Of a stretch of DNA of 15,388 nucleotides, positions 9,210-15,388 are shown piece by piece. Source of the stretch: CAYYJM01 sp964471755 (GTDB taxonomy: Bacteria; Planctomycetota; Planctomycetia; Gemmatales; Gemmataceae); NCBI GenBank assembly GCA_964471755.1, contig CAYYJM010000148.1, forward strand, positions 1 to 15,388, written 5' to 3'. Each line of letters starts with the position of its first letter. The stretch's first letter is position 1. The translations under genes and the position numbers were made by a program. Under the pieces are notes generated by a model that was not told the origin of the DNA, did no database searches, and was given only the letters and a program-made list of their open reading frames with translations.

Positions 9210-10279
9210 TGCGCCCCCTTCTGGAGCAGGACGGCCGGCACCGTGAGCAGGAGCAACTTCAGATCCTGCTGGACCGACCGGGAGCGGACGTACTGCAGGT
9301 CCATCCGCATCCACTCCGCGAACGACACGCGCGATCGGCCCTCGACCTGCCAGATGCAGGTCAGCCCCGGAACGACCATCAGCCGCTGACGGTGCCACGG
9401 CTCACAGGAGGCGGTTTCCTGGCAGGGCAACGGCCGGGGGCCGACCAGGCTCATGTCGCCGATCAGGACGTTCCACAGCTGCGGCAACTCGTCCAGGCTC
9501 GTCTTGCGCAGGAACCGCCCCAGGCTCGTCACGCGCGGATCGTGCTTCAGCTTGAAGGCCGGGCCGTCCTGCTCGCTGCGTGCCCGCAACTCGGCCTGCC
9601 GGGACTCGGCATCGACCGACATGGTGCGGAACTTGAACATCAGGAACGGCCGACCGCCCCGACCACTGCGCCACTGACAGAAGAAGATGGGCCCCGGCGA
9701 GGTCAGCCGGACCAGCAGGGCGACGACCAGCAGCAACGGCAGCAGCAGGAGCAGAGCGATTGCCGCGACCAGAATGTCGATCGTTCGTTTGAACAGGGAG
9801 ATCGGCTGGGCCAGGAGCGGTTCCAGCGAAGCGACCGGCGTCTGGCTTTCCGCCCGGCTCTCATCGAGACGGTGCGAGTCGCCCGGTGGATGCGGATAGA
9901 GGTAGACCTGGCACTGCGGCTGCGACTGGCCCTCCGGCAGACTCGCGCAGACGTCCTGATGCACCTTGCTGGCCCCCTCCAGGCCCGTATGGGGCAGAAT
10001 GGCGGCCAGGGTATCGCCGTCGAGCCAGCCCAGTTCATCGGTGTTGCGCAGGCGACGTTGCAGAAGGGCGACGAGGGTACTCAGGTATCGGCTGGTGGCG
10101 GCCCCTGCCGGCGGCCGAAAGGTCAGCAGCGTCAGTTGCCCCTGGGTGCGGTCGGCTCGTTGCCGTTCTCGCTGGATGATGCTCTGTGTTTCCGTCGGGG
10201 ATGGAAGGTCCTCGAGGATCAGCGGACGACAGAGACCCAGGGTTCCCCCCAGCGCGCGCAGAAGGCGAGTAGCAATCAT
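9206..10279 (-). CDS. polyprenyl-phosphate sugar-1-phosphate transferase with degenerate GGDEF-like N-terminus
   Basis: 357-residue initiating transferase that would attach the first sugar phosphate to undecaprenyl phosphate in the inner membrane. The C-terminal 200 residues are a classic bacterial sugar transferase domain: FKRTIDIL (163-170), a hydrophobic re-entrant helix with LTSPGPIFF (192-200), GRPFLMFKFRTM (209-220), the catalytic DE in TSLDELPQLWNVL (260-272), SLVGPRPLP (277-285) and PGLTCIWQVEGRS (304-316). Instead of the multi-helix PssY/WbaP N-terminus it has a soluble stretch (about 33-115) resembling a decayed GGDEF domain: RERQRADR, RNTDELGWLDGDTLAAILP. Start at ATG 10279; no strong ribosome-binding site is visible, and this is the first gene of the operon after a 477-base divergent intergenic region. 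The specific sugar is unknown. Confidence 0.92.
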   Translation of the reverse strand: MIATRLLRALGGTLGLCRPLILEDLPSPTETQSIIQRERQRADRTQGQLTLLTFRPPAGAATSRYLSTLVALLQRRLRNTDELGWLDGDTLAAILPHTGLEGASKVHQDVCASLPEGQSQPQCQVYLYPHPPGDSHRLDESRAESQTPVASLEPLLAQPISLFKRTIDILVAAIALLLLLPLLLVVALLVRLTSPGPIFFCQWRSGRGGRPFLMFKFRTMSVDAESRQAELRARSEQDGPAFKLKHDPRVTSLGRFLRKTSLDELPQLWNVLIGDMSLVGPRPLPCQETASCEPWHRQRLMVVPGLTCIWQVEGRSRVSFAEWMRMDLQYVRSRSVQQDLKLLLLTVPAVLLQKGAQ

Positions 10280-10756
10280 GGTAGCTGGTGAATCTGTGAG
10301 AAATAGTTCGCGTGCTGCGTCTTCCGGAAGAGATCACGACCCGTGTCGCAGCCCACCACAACGACACCGAAATCGGCCGTCCGTGGCTGTCTGGAAATCG
10401 CGTTCTCCTCCAGTTAGTGGAGGGAATAATCGTCGGCCAACCATTGGATGACCGGAGGTCGCATCCGAGAATTTCTTTGTCTGTTTTGCGCCTCTTCACT
10501 GTTCTACTACAAACCACGCCGATATCCAGTAAATTTTGGCAGGATGGGAGAATTGTAACGGATGGGGCCACGTCGTCTTCGCCTCGGCTCGCACCGGAGC
10601 ATGCCCCCTGGATTCCAGGCCCGGCTTGACAGCAACCCCGCTGTCGGATTATGAGCCGTCCATCTTGAGCCATAAATATTGGATTCCGGAAGCCGCTCCC
10701 GTTGCGACGTGGATTGCGGATTGGGGCAGGAGCCGGCTCACGAACCGGGAGGCCAG
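10280..10756. other. divergent intergenic region, locally AT-rich
   Basis: 477 bases between the minus-strand assembly operon and the plus-strand lipoprotein/export pair. The stretch around 10465-10560 is clearly AT-richer than the coding DNA. It must hold the promoter of the minus-strand operon, but I could not pick a convincing one on that strand. A 6-base-arm inverted repeat CCTCCA-GTTAG-TGGAGG lies at 10407-10423. Open frames here (for example 10312-10629 plus) show no ribosome-binding site or recognisable protein and are not called. Confidence 0.8.
10626..10655 (+). promoter_or_regulatory. candidate sigma-70 promoter with overlapping inverted repeat
   Basis: A perfect -35 box TTGACA (10626-10631) is followed after 18 bases by TATGAG (10650-10655), four of six matches to TATAAT. 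The inverted repeat GACAGC-AACCCC-GCTGTC (10628-10645) overlaps the -35 box and fills most of the spacer, as an operator would. It points toward the lipoprotein gene about 100 bases downstream. Assignment is by consensus only. Confidence 0.45.
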
Positions 10757-11257
10757 ATGCCACGCGGGTGCGTCTTCTTGCTGCTGAGCCTTTGCGGCCT
10801 CGCCTCCGGATGCAGTCTGGGCCTCCAGTCGGCCCGCGTGCTGGGGTATCGGGCGAGCGAAACGGTAGACGACTTCCGGGAACGGCAGCGCAATCGCGAG
10901 TGGGCCGAGCAGGCCTGGGCTCAGGTCGTCGCCCGGAACCCTCTCCTCGCCAACCCGGTCGAGTATGGCGAAGGCTTCAAGACCGGCTTCGCCGAGTACC
11001 TCTACCACGGAGGCAATGGCTATCTGCCGCAACTACCGCCGCAGGAATATCGTTCGATCGAATACCAGACGCCCGCCGGCTATCAGGCCATCAACCGCTG
11101 GTATGCCGGCTACGCGCACGGCAGTCACACGGCAGAGGCGGGCGGCTTCCGGCGTCTGGTGACCGGGCCGCCACCGCCGGATTACGTCCGGCCGCCGTGC
11201 CCCCCGGCCATCATGGCCCTGCCTGCGGCACCACCGATCCCCGTTCCAGGACCTTGA
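10757..11257 (+). CDS. small planctomycete-type lipoprotein of unknown function
   Basis: 166-residue predicted lipoprotein. The N-terminus is a short signal peptide (MPRGCVFLLLSLCGLASG) ending at Cys19, a near-consensus lipobox ASGC. The mature part has DDFRERQRNREWAEQAW (38-54), then FKTGFAEYLYHGGNGYLPQL (74-93), an EYQTPAGYQAINRWYAGYAHG stretch split around residues 102-122, and a Pro-rich tail ending PPIPVPGP. I recall a family in Planctomycetes with the same DF.E..RNR.WA and GF..GY....GG.G.P.LPP pattern and no known function. ATG at 10757 has GGGAGG five bases upstream, which decides this start over an in-frame upstream ATG at 10679. It lies 59 bases before the export gene, so the two probably share a transcript and the lipoprotein may assist export or surface assembly (inference). 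Confidence 0.87.
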   Translation: MPRGCVFLLLSLCGLASGCSLGLQSARVLGYRASETVDDFRERQRNREWAEQAWAQVVARNPLLANPVEYGEGFKTGFAEYLYHGGNGYLPQLPPQEYRSIEYQTPAGYQAINRWYAGYAHGSHTAEAGGFRRLVTGPPPPDYVRPPCPPAIMALPAAPPIPVPGP

Positions 11258-11316
11258 CCGCCGACGTGCAGACTCTCTCCAGGGCAGCATCGAATTCAGG
11301 GGAAGGACGGCCCACG

Positions 11317-12699
11317 ATGTCCAGAATGGATCGGAACAACCGGATTTCCTGCCGACCGCTGGTCCTGCTCGCCGCCCTCCTGAACGGCGCGGGATGTGCG
11401 GCCATGACCAACCCGACCGCGCAGGGGATTCCCGTCCGCAAGTTGCCGACGGAGATGCACACCTGTTCCCGGACCTCGACCCAGACCATTCCGTTGACCT
11501 GGCTCCAGCAACCGCCCCCCGCAGTCTACCGCCTCGCTCCCGGCGACGTTCTGGGCGTCCAGATCGACGGCATCCTCGGCACCAAGGATCAGCCCGTGCC
11601 GGTCCACGTTCCGACCCTGGCTCCCAATCCCGGCGAGCGTCAGCTGGTTCCCTCGACCGGGCTGCCCGTGACCGTTCAGCACGACGGAACCATCGCTCTG
11701 CCGTTCGTGCCGCCCATTCCGATCGCCGGAGCCACGCTCCAGGACGCGGCCGAACTCATCAAGCAGGCCTACGCCAAGATCGATCGTTTTAACGACAAAC
11801 TGGATCGTGTTCTGGTCAGTCTGACCCAGCAACGAACGACCGAAGTGCTGGTCTTCCGGCAGGAAGGGGCGAGTTTCACCATCGGTCAGACGGGCATCGA
11901 GACGGGAAGCAAGCGAGGCACAGGGCACCTGCTCCAGTTGCCGGGCTACGAGAACGACCTGCTGCACGCCCTGGCCCGAACCGGCGGACTGCCCGGTCTG
12001 GATGCGTACAACCAGATCGTCATCTTCCGCGGCTGTTTTCATGACGGAGCCGGAGCGGCAGCCCTGCTGCACCAGATGGGAGACCCGAACGCGCCACGGC
12101 CTCAGTTCGCGGCCCGGCCCGTGGTGCGGATTCCCTTGCGGATGCAACCCGGCAGTCCGGCTCCGTTTCTCCCCCAGGAGGTCATTCTCTCACCGGGCGA
12201 CGTGGTCTTCGTCGAGGCTCGCGATCAGGAGGTGTTCTACACGGCCGGACTTCTGCCGCCCGGAGTTCACGTGTTGCCGCGCGATTTCGACCTGGATGTG
12301 CTGCGGGCCATCGCTCAGGTACGCGGGCCGCTGTTCAACGGGGCCTTCGGTGGCAGCAACCTCTCGGGCACCATGCTGGCCGACGGTATCGGCAATCCGT
12401 CACCGAGTCTGCTGGTCGTGCTGCGGCGGACCCCCTCGGGAGGGCAGGTGCCGATCGTGATCGATCTGCACGAAGCGGTGATGGATCCGCGTGAGCGACT
12501 GAACGTTCAACCGGGCGACCTGCTCGTGTTGCAGGAACGGCCGGCCGACGCTCTGGCACGCTACGTCACGACGACCTTCTTCAACTTCAACTTCCTCTGG
12601 CAATCGGTTCGGGGGACAGGCATCGCGGGTCTGCTGGATCTTTCGACCTTCAACCGCGTGCAGAACGCCCGGAGCAACATCAGCTTCACGCCACGATGA
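11317..12699 (+). CDS. Wza-like polysaccharide export outer-membrane lipoprotein
   Basis: 460-residue OPX-family protein expected to form the outer-membrane or periplasmic exit channel for the polysaccharide. Signal peptide residues 1-26 with a lipidation candidate at Cys27 (GAGC, a weak lipobox). The Poly_export domain begins YRLAPGDVLGVQIDG (71-85), runs through VTVQHDGTIALPFV (118-131), and ends LVSLTQQRTTEVLVF (166-180). SLBB-like segments follow: LPGYENDLLHALARTGGL (208-225) and, after PQEVILSPGDVVFV, FYTAGLLPPGVHVLP (307-321). A third PGDLLVLQE lies at 399-407. The C-terminus (FFNFNFLW, 421-428) may be the membrane-contacting end, but no clear Wza-style amphipathic helix is visible. Residues 185-200 and 240-285 appear as family-atypical insertions. 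ATG at 11317 has GGAAGGA nine bases upstream; a second ATG lies at 11326. Confidence 0.92.
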   Translation: MSRMDRNNRISCRPLVLLAALLNGAGCAAMTNPTAQGIPVRKLPTEMHTCSRTSTQTIPLTWLQQPPPAVYRLAPGDVLGVQIDGILGTKDQPVPVHVPTLAPNPGERQLVPSTGLPVTVQHDGTIALPFVPPIPIAGATLQDAAELIKQAYAKIDRFNDKLDRVLVSLTQQRTTEVLVFRQEGASFTIGQTGIETGSKRGTGHLLQLPGYENDLLHALARTGGLPGLDAYNQIVIFRGCFHDGAGAAALLHQMGDPNAPRPQFAARPVVRIPLRMQPGSPAPFLPQEVILSPGDVVFVEARDQEVFYTAGLLPPGVHVLPRDFDLDVLRAIAQVRGPLFNGAFGGSNLSGTMLADGIGNPSPSLLVVLRRTPSGGQVPIVIDLHEAVMDPRERLNVQPGDLLVLQERPADALARYVTTTFFNFNFLWQSVRGTGIAGLLDLSTFNRVQNARSNISFTPR

Positions 12700-12719
12700 T
12701 CGCGATCGCTACAATGGAG

Positions 12720-12747
12720 TTCAGCCGGGTATGCAAGCCCGGCTGAA
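12720..12747 (+). terminator. perfect 10-base hairpin, probable terminator of the export gene
   Basis: Arms TTCAGCCGGG (12720-12729) and CCCGGCTGAA (12738-12747) pair perfectly around an 8-base loop, 20 bases after the stop of the export gene. No T-run follows, so a rho-independent role is only likely, not proven. The right arm recurs exactly at 13051-13060, so the hairpin may belong to the repeat island instead. Confidence 0.5.
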
Positions 12748-12819
12748 CGAGTGGATCGCCGCAGTGGCGAAACGTATCGGTGCCCGGAACAGCGCAGGCC
12801 CGCCGATGCTCCGTAGAAT

Positions 12820-13028
12820 GTAGGGTGGGCGGGAGCGCCACCGACGCCAGATACCTTTCTGGGCCCGCCACAGCGCAAGCCCACCGATGCTCCGACGGGA
12901 GCGCAGCGACACCACAGATGCCTTTCTCTTGATCGGTGTCGCTGCGCTCCCGAGCAAGGATTGGTGGGCATCCGCTGTGACGGCCTAATAGGGCGATGAG
13001 GCGTCGGCGACGCTCCTGCCCACCCTAC
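12820..13028. repeat. 209-base imperfect palindrome with 94-base arms
   Basis: Arms 12820-12913 and 12935-13028 align without gaps in inverted orientation around a 21-base loop. By hand count, the outer 29 bases pair 26 of 29 (GTAGGGTGGGC ... CCCACCCTAC ends), the middle 47 pair 28 of 47, and the inner 18 pair 18 of 18 (CGGGAGCGCAGCGACACC). It could form a long hairpin in RNA or a cruciform in DNA. No coding frame fits it. Candidate MITE-like element, structured RNA or transcription barrier. Confidence 0.8.
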
Positions 13029-13086
13029 GTTTCGTCACTGCGGGATGCAGCCCGGCTGAACCCCATCGTCGATCGAGACCCGGCCC

Positions 13087-14217
13087 ATGAGTACGTCCGA
13101 CATCGAGCAGTATTTCTTCCGCCCCAGGCCGCAGACCCTGGAGGAACTCTCCGAACGCCGCCGCCAGTCGAGCGACGGTTTCCAGCCGCCACCGATTCGG
13201 TCGGCGAATTACCCCTACCGCCTGAACCTGGCGACGATCCTGCCGGCCCGGACGCGCGAGATCGAGGCGGCCGGCCGGATCGCCTTCCACCTGGTCGGCG
13301 ACACCGGCGGCATCCACGGACGCGGAGCCCAGGTCAACATTGCCGATCAGATGACCCGCCAGATCTACAATCGCGAACTGCCCGAGCAGCCATCGTTCCT
13401 CTTTCTCCTGGGCGACATCGTCTACTTCCAGGGCGAGGAGGCCCAGTACCACGATCAGTTCTACCACCCTTACCAGAACTACCCCGCGCCGATCTTTGCC
13501 GTGCCGGGCAACCACGACGGCGAGGTGGCCGACAAGCCGCACGATTCGCTGGTGCCATTCATGCGTCACTTCTGCGCACCGGAACCGATCCACGCCCTGG
13601 CGGCTGGCCACTCCGATCGGCCGACAATGACGCAGCCGAACTGCTACTGGACGCTCGAAGCGCCGTTCGTCACGATCATCGGCCTGTACTCCAACGTGAC
13701 CGGCGAGCTGGACAACACGGATCGCGGCGAGACGACGCAGCGCGACTGGCTGATCGAGGAGATGCGGGCCGCGCCGGCGGACAAGGCGTTGCTGATCGCG
13801 GTGCATCATCCGCCGTACTCGATCGGCAATCACGGCCCGACGCCGCGCGTGGCCGACGCGATCGACCAGGCGATCAAGGTGTCGGGTCGCTTTCCCGACG
13901 CGGTCTTCTCGGGCCACGAACACAACTACCAGCGTTTCACCAAGGAGTGGGACGCCCGGCGGATTCCGTACGTCGTCGCCGGAGCGGGCGGTCACTGTGG
14001 CTATCATCTGCCGCGAGTGCATCGCCACATGCAGCCGACGCGCTGGGTGAAGCAGCGCTACATCGAGGATCAGCACCCCGGCTTCCTGACGGTGACAGTC
14101 GATCGTCAGGAGATCGTCGGTCGCTACTACGTCGTGGCCGACCCTGGCCGGGAGAACGATCCGGCCAGGCGGGTGGACAAATTCACCGTCGATCTGGCGA
14201 CGCATCGGGTAAAATGA
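13087..14217 (+). CDS. purple-acid-phosphatase-like metallophosphoesterase
   Basis: 376-residue calcineurin-like phosphoesterase that should hydrolyse a phosphomonoester or diester with a two-metal site. The five metal motifs are present in order: GDTG (71-74), GDIVY (109-113), GNHD (141-144), VHHPPYS (239-245) and GHEHNYQR (276-283). The GDxG first motif, the Tyr after GDxx and the NYQR tail fit the purple acid phosphatase branch rather than the GDxH calcineurin type. There is no signal peptide or membrane segment, so it is probably cytoplasmic, unusual for that branch. The ATG at 13087 has only a weak ribosome-binding site (GAGACC). It follows the repeat island and is 24 bases before the next small gene, so it may head a short operon. 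No link to polysaccharide synthesis is visible. Confidence 0.88.
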   Translation: MSTSDIEQYFFRPRPQTLEELSERRRQSSDGFQPPPIRSANYPYRLNLATILPARTREIEAAGRIAFHLVGDTGGIHGRGAQVNIADQMTRQIYNRELPEQPSFLFLLGDIVYFQGEEAQYHDQFYHPYQNYPAPIFAVPGNHDGEVADKPHDSLVPFMRHFCAPEPIHALAAGHSDRPTMTQPNCYWTLEAPFVTIIGLYSNVTGELDNTDRGETTQRDWLIEEMRAAPADKALLIAVHHPPYSIGNHGPTPRVADAIDQAIKVSGRFPDAVFSGHEHNYQRFTKEWDARRIPYVVAGAGGHCGYHLPRVHRHMQPTRWVKQRYIEDQHPGFLTVTVDRQEIVGRYYVVADPGRENDPARRVDKFTVDLATHRVK

Positions 14218-14241
14218 GGTGAACTCTCTGGGAGAGATACC

Positions 14242-14553
14242 ATGACGACGGAAGCAACGGTATCGATTCAGTCGCGCTTTCGGGAACTCGTCGCGAGATG
14301 GAAGCAGGAGAGCCTGTACCTCTCCTCGACGACGGCGATGACGGAGCTGCCGTCCTATCAGGAGATCATCCGGATGGGCGAACCGGCGGTGCCGCTGCTG
14401 CTGGCCGAACTGGAGCGTGAGCCGAACCACTGGTTCATGGCCTTGATGGCGATCACCGGCGCGGACCCGGTCCCGGTCGCGGATCGCGGCCGGCTCGACC
14501 GGATGACGGCCGCCTGGTTGCGGTGGGGACGTGCGAACGGTTACCGCTGGTGA
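14242..14553 (+). CDS. small HEAT-like protein of unknown function
   Basis: 103 residues. The N-terminal third is helical and charged (FRELVARWKQESLYLSS). The middle, YQEIIRMGEPAVPLLLAELE (39-58), has the spacing of a HEAT repeat, and it is followed by NHWFMALMAITGADPVPVAD (62-81) and a C-terminal WLRWGRANGYRW. I recall a widespread uncharacterised family in cyanobacteria and planctomycetes with the same MG..AVPL.L.ELE..P.HWF.AL.AITGADPVP layout. The ATG at 14242 has GGGAGAGA upstream. The stop is 12 bases before the next ATG. The pairing suggests joint function, possibly a regulator or partner of the next protein (inference). Confidence 0.83.
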   Translation: MTTEATVSIQSRFRELVARWKQESLYLSSTTAMTELPSYQEIIRMGEPAVPLLLAELEREPNHWFMALMAITGADPVPVADRGRLDRMTAAWLRWGRANGYRW

Positions 14554-14565
14554 GACGGATCGCCC

Positions 14566-14997
14566 ATGTTTCCTAACGCTTCGTTTCCGAACCTTTTACT
14601 CGGAACCTACCTCGTCACGAGCGCGCCGACGAGCCAGTACAACTGCATCGCATGGGCCGCCGAAGACGACACCCGCTGGTGGTGGCCGGCTGTGCCGCAT
14701 CACTGGCCATCAGGGGTGCCGATGGATACGACCGTTGCGGCGTTCCTGCAAGCGTTCGTGACGCTGGGCTACACGCCCTGTGTGGACGGTAGCCTGGAGA
14801 CAGGGCATCTCAAGGTGGTACTTTACGCGATCGGCCCGGCCGTTACCCACGCGGCCCGCCAACTTCCTTCCGGCTGGTGGACCAGCAAGCTGGGACATTT
14901 CGTGGACATCGATCACAGCACGCCGGACGTGATCTGCGGCCCGGCATACGGAGCCGTGGTTCTGTTTCTCCGGCGAGCTATCGTGCGGAGCCCGTGA
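14566..14997 (+). CDS. DUF7689-like protein, possible papain-fold Cys/His protein
   Basis: 143 residues. Notable conserved-looking blocks are NCIAWAAEDDTRWWWP (26-41), VAAFLQAFVTLGYTPC (57-72), KVVLYA (83-88), THAARQLPSGWWTSKLG (94-110), VDID (113-116) and a C-terminal YGAVVLFLRR (128-137). I associate this pattern with the DUF7689 family, by memory and not by search. Cys27 in a helix-start NCxAW context and His95 before a beta-like segment, with Asp114/116 nearby, resemble the Cys-His-Asp order of papain-like peptidases or amidases; this is inference. No signal peptide or membrane segment. ATG at 14566 follows a weak GAGACGGA. It is 12 bases after the HEAT-like gene and 31 before the next one. 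Confidence 0.82.
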   Translation: MFPNASFPNLLLGTYLVTSAPTSQYNCIAWAAEDDTRWWWPAVPHHWPSGVPMDTTVAAFLQAFVTLGYTPCVDGSLETGHLKVVLYAIGPAVTHAARQLPSGWWTSKLGHFVDIDHSTPDVICGPAYGAVVLFLRRAIVRSP

Positions 14998-15028
14998 GGG
15001 TTGCCCGGCGCGGACGCGAGGAGATGTG

Positions 15029-15388
15029 ATGACCAAGGCCGAGTGGTTCGCCTGCGTCGAGCCGTTGCGAATGCTGCACTTTCTGGGCGACCGGGCGAGT
15101 CAGCGCAAGCTCCGACTCTTCGCCTGTGCGTGCTGTCGTCGCGTCTGGCACCTGCTCACCTACGCCGAGAGCCGCCTCGCGGTGGAACTCGCGGAGCGAT
15201 CGGCTGACGAGCCCATCGATGAGCGTGAACTGGACTGGGCCTCCGGCGATGCGGAGTCGGTGTACGAACAGTCCTTCACCGACGACTCTGGCGTCCCGTT
15301 ACCGGATGGTGATCCGAGGCCGGCCGCCGCCTCGGCCGCGTCGTACGCTTCGAGCCCCGGCCTGTTGGAAATCGAGCGTCACCTCCGG
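15029..15388 (+). CDS. CACCRR-type Gemmataceae protein of unknown function (3' end outside window)
   Basis: 120 codons are open from the ATG at 15029 to the window edge. The start MTKAEWFACVEPLRMLHFLG, then SQRKLRLFACACCRRVWHLL (24-43), an AVELAERSADE segment (51-61) and a variable acidic stretch with AAASAASYA (99-107), match a protein type I recall as present in many copies in Gemmata-like genomes (TEAEW..C..P..ML..L....S.RKLRLFACACCRR.W). Function unknown; the three close cysteines could bind metal. GAGGAGA lies just upstream of the ATG. Its presence is the best lineage marker in the window. Confidence 0.87.
   Translation, partial: MTKAEWFACVEPLRMLHFLGDRASQRKLRLFACACCRRVWHLLTYAESRLAVELAERSADEPIDERELDWASGDAESVYEQSFTDDSGVPLPDGDPRPAAASAASYASSPGLLEIERHLR

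Larger units (their letters stand above)
12700..13086. repeat. non-coding repeat island with nested inverted repeats
   Basis: 387 bases with no credible gene. Besides the hairpin at 12720-12747 it has a direct repeat of 25 bases with two mismatches (12789-12813 and 12870-12894, core ACAGCGCA then GCCC then CCGATGCTCCG), an inverted pair 12761-12776 / 13026-13041 (15 of 16 pairing), and the outer pair 12720-12729 / 13051-13060 (10 of 10). The 209-base palindrome is listed separately. The arrangement resembles REP/BIME- or MITE-like non-autonomous elements, possibly one nested in another. Confidence 0.75.

Noticed and set aside
10312..10629. Plus-strand 105-codon frame in the divergent intergenic region
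   Set aside because: GTG start without a ribosome-binding site, mixed composition, no recognisable protein, and it runs through the AT-rich regulatory stretch.
10679..10756. Upstream in-frame start for the lipoprotein gene
   Set aside because: It would bury the signal peptide and has no ribosome-binding site; GGGAGG before 10757 decides the start.
12700..13086. CRISPR array or attC-type recombination site
   Set aside because: Repeats are few, unequal, partly inverted and not separated by regular spacers; no integrase or cas gene lies nearby.
12985..14430. Long minus-strand open frame of 481 codons
   Set aside because: Antisense to the phosphoesterase, whose five catalytic motifs are complete on the plus strand. 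The product is rich in Arg, His and Val with no recognisable motif, typical of a GC-rich shadow frame.

Overview
The window looks like a high-GC planctomycete chromosome segment, most likely from the family Gemmataceae. Three things support this: the composition; a small lipoprotein of a type I associate with Planctomycetes (DDFRERQRNREWA... and GGNGYLPQLPP...); and, at the right edge, the start of a gene of the CACCRR type that I recall as strongly expanded in Gemmata-like genomes. These family attributions come from memory, not a search. No tRNA, rRNA, CRISPR array, transposase or phage gene was seen.

Left block (1-10279, minus strand, transcribed right to left): one exopolysaccharide/O-antigen-type assembly operon of eight genes. 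In transcription order they are: a membrane sugar-1-phosphate transferase that would start the lipid-linked repeat unit, a glycosyltransferase fused to a polysaccharide deacetylase, a Wzx-type flippase, a Wzy/O-antigen-ligase-type membrane protein, a GT2 glycosyltransferase, a GT4 glycosyltransferase, a PaaK/CapK-like adenylate-forming enzyme, and an NAD-dependent sugar epimerase cut by the left edge. Six of the seven junctions are 4-base ATGA or GTGA stop/start overlaps; the seventh is a 19-base gap. Ten Ns (1166-1175) interrupt the PaaK/CapK gene. The reading frame differs on the two sides, which an assembly gap of wrong length explains better than a real mutation.

Middle block (10280-12699): a 477-base, locally AT-rich divergent intergenic region, then two plus-strand genes: the planctomycete-type lipoprotein and a Wza-like polysaccharide export lipoprotein (Poly_export plus SLBB-like segments). 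The export protein gives the minus-strand operon its outer-membrane exit. No Wzc-type co-polymerase/kinase is present in the window. A TTGACA promoter candidate with a 6-base inverted repeat overlapping its -35 box precedes the lipoprotein gene.

Right block (12700-15388): a 387-base non-coding island holds a perfect 10-base hairpin just after the export gene and a 209-base imperfect palindrome with 94-base arms. It is followed by four plus-strand genes: a purple-acid-phosphatase-like metallophosphoesterase, a small HEAT-like protein, a small protein with a conserved-looking Cys/His pattern (DUF7689-like), and the truncated CACCRR-type gene. The two small proteins form a tight pair and are the best candidate here for an uncharacterised two-gene module.
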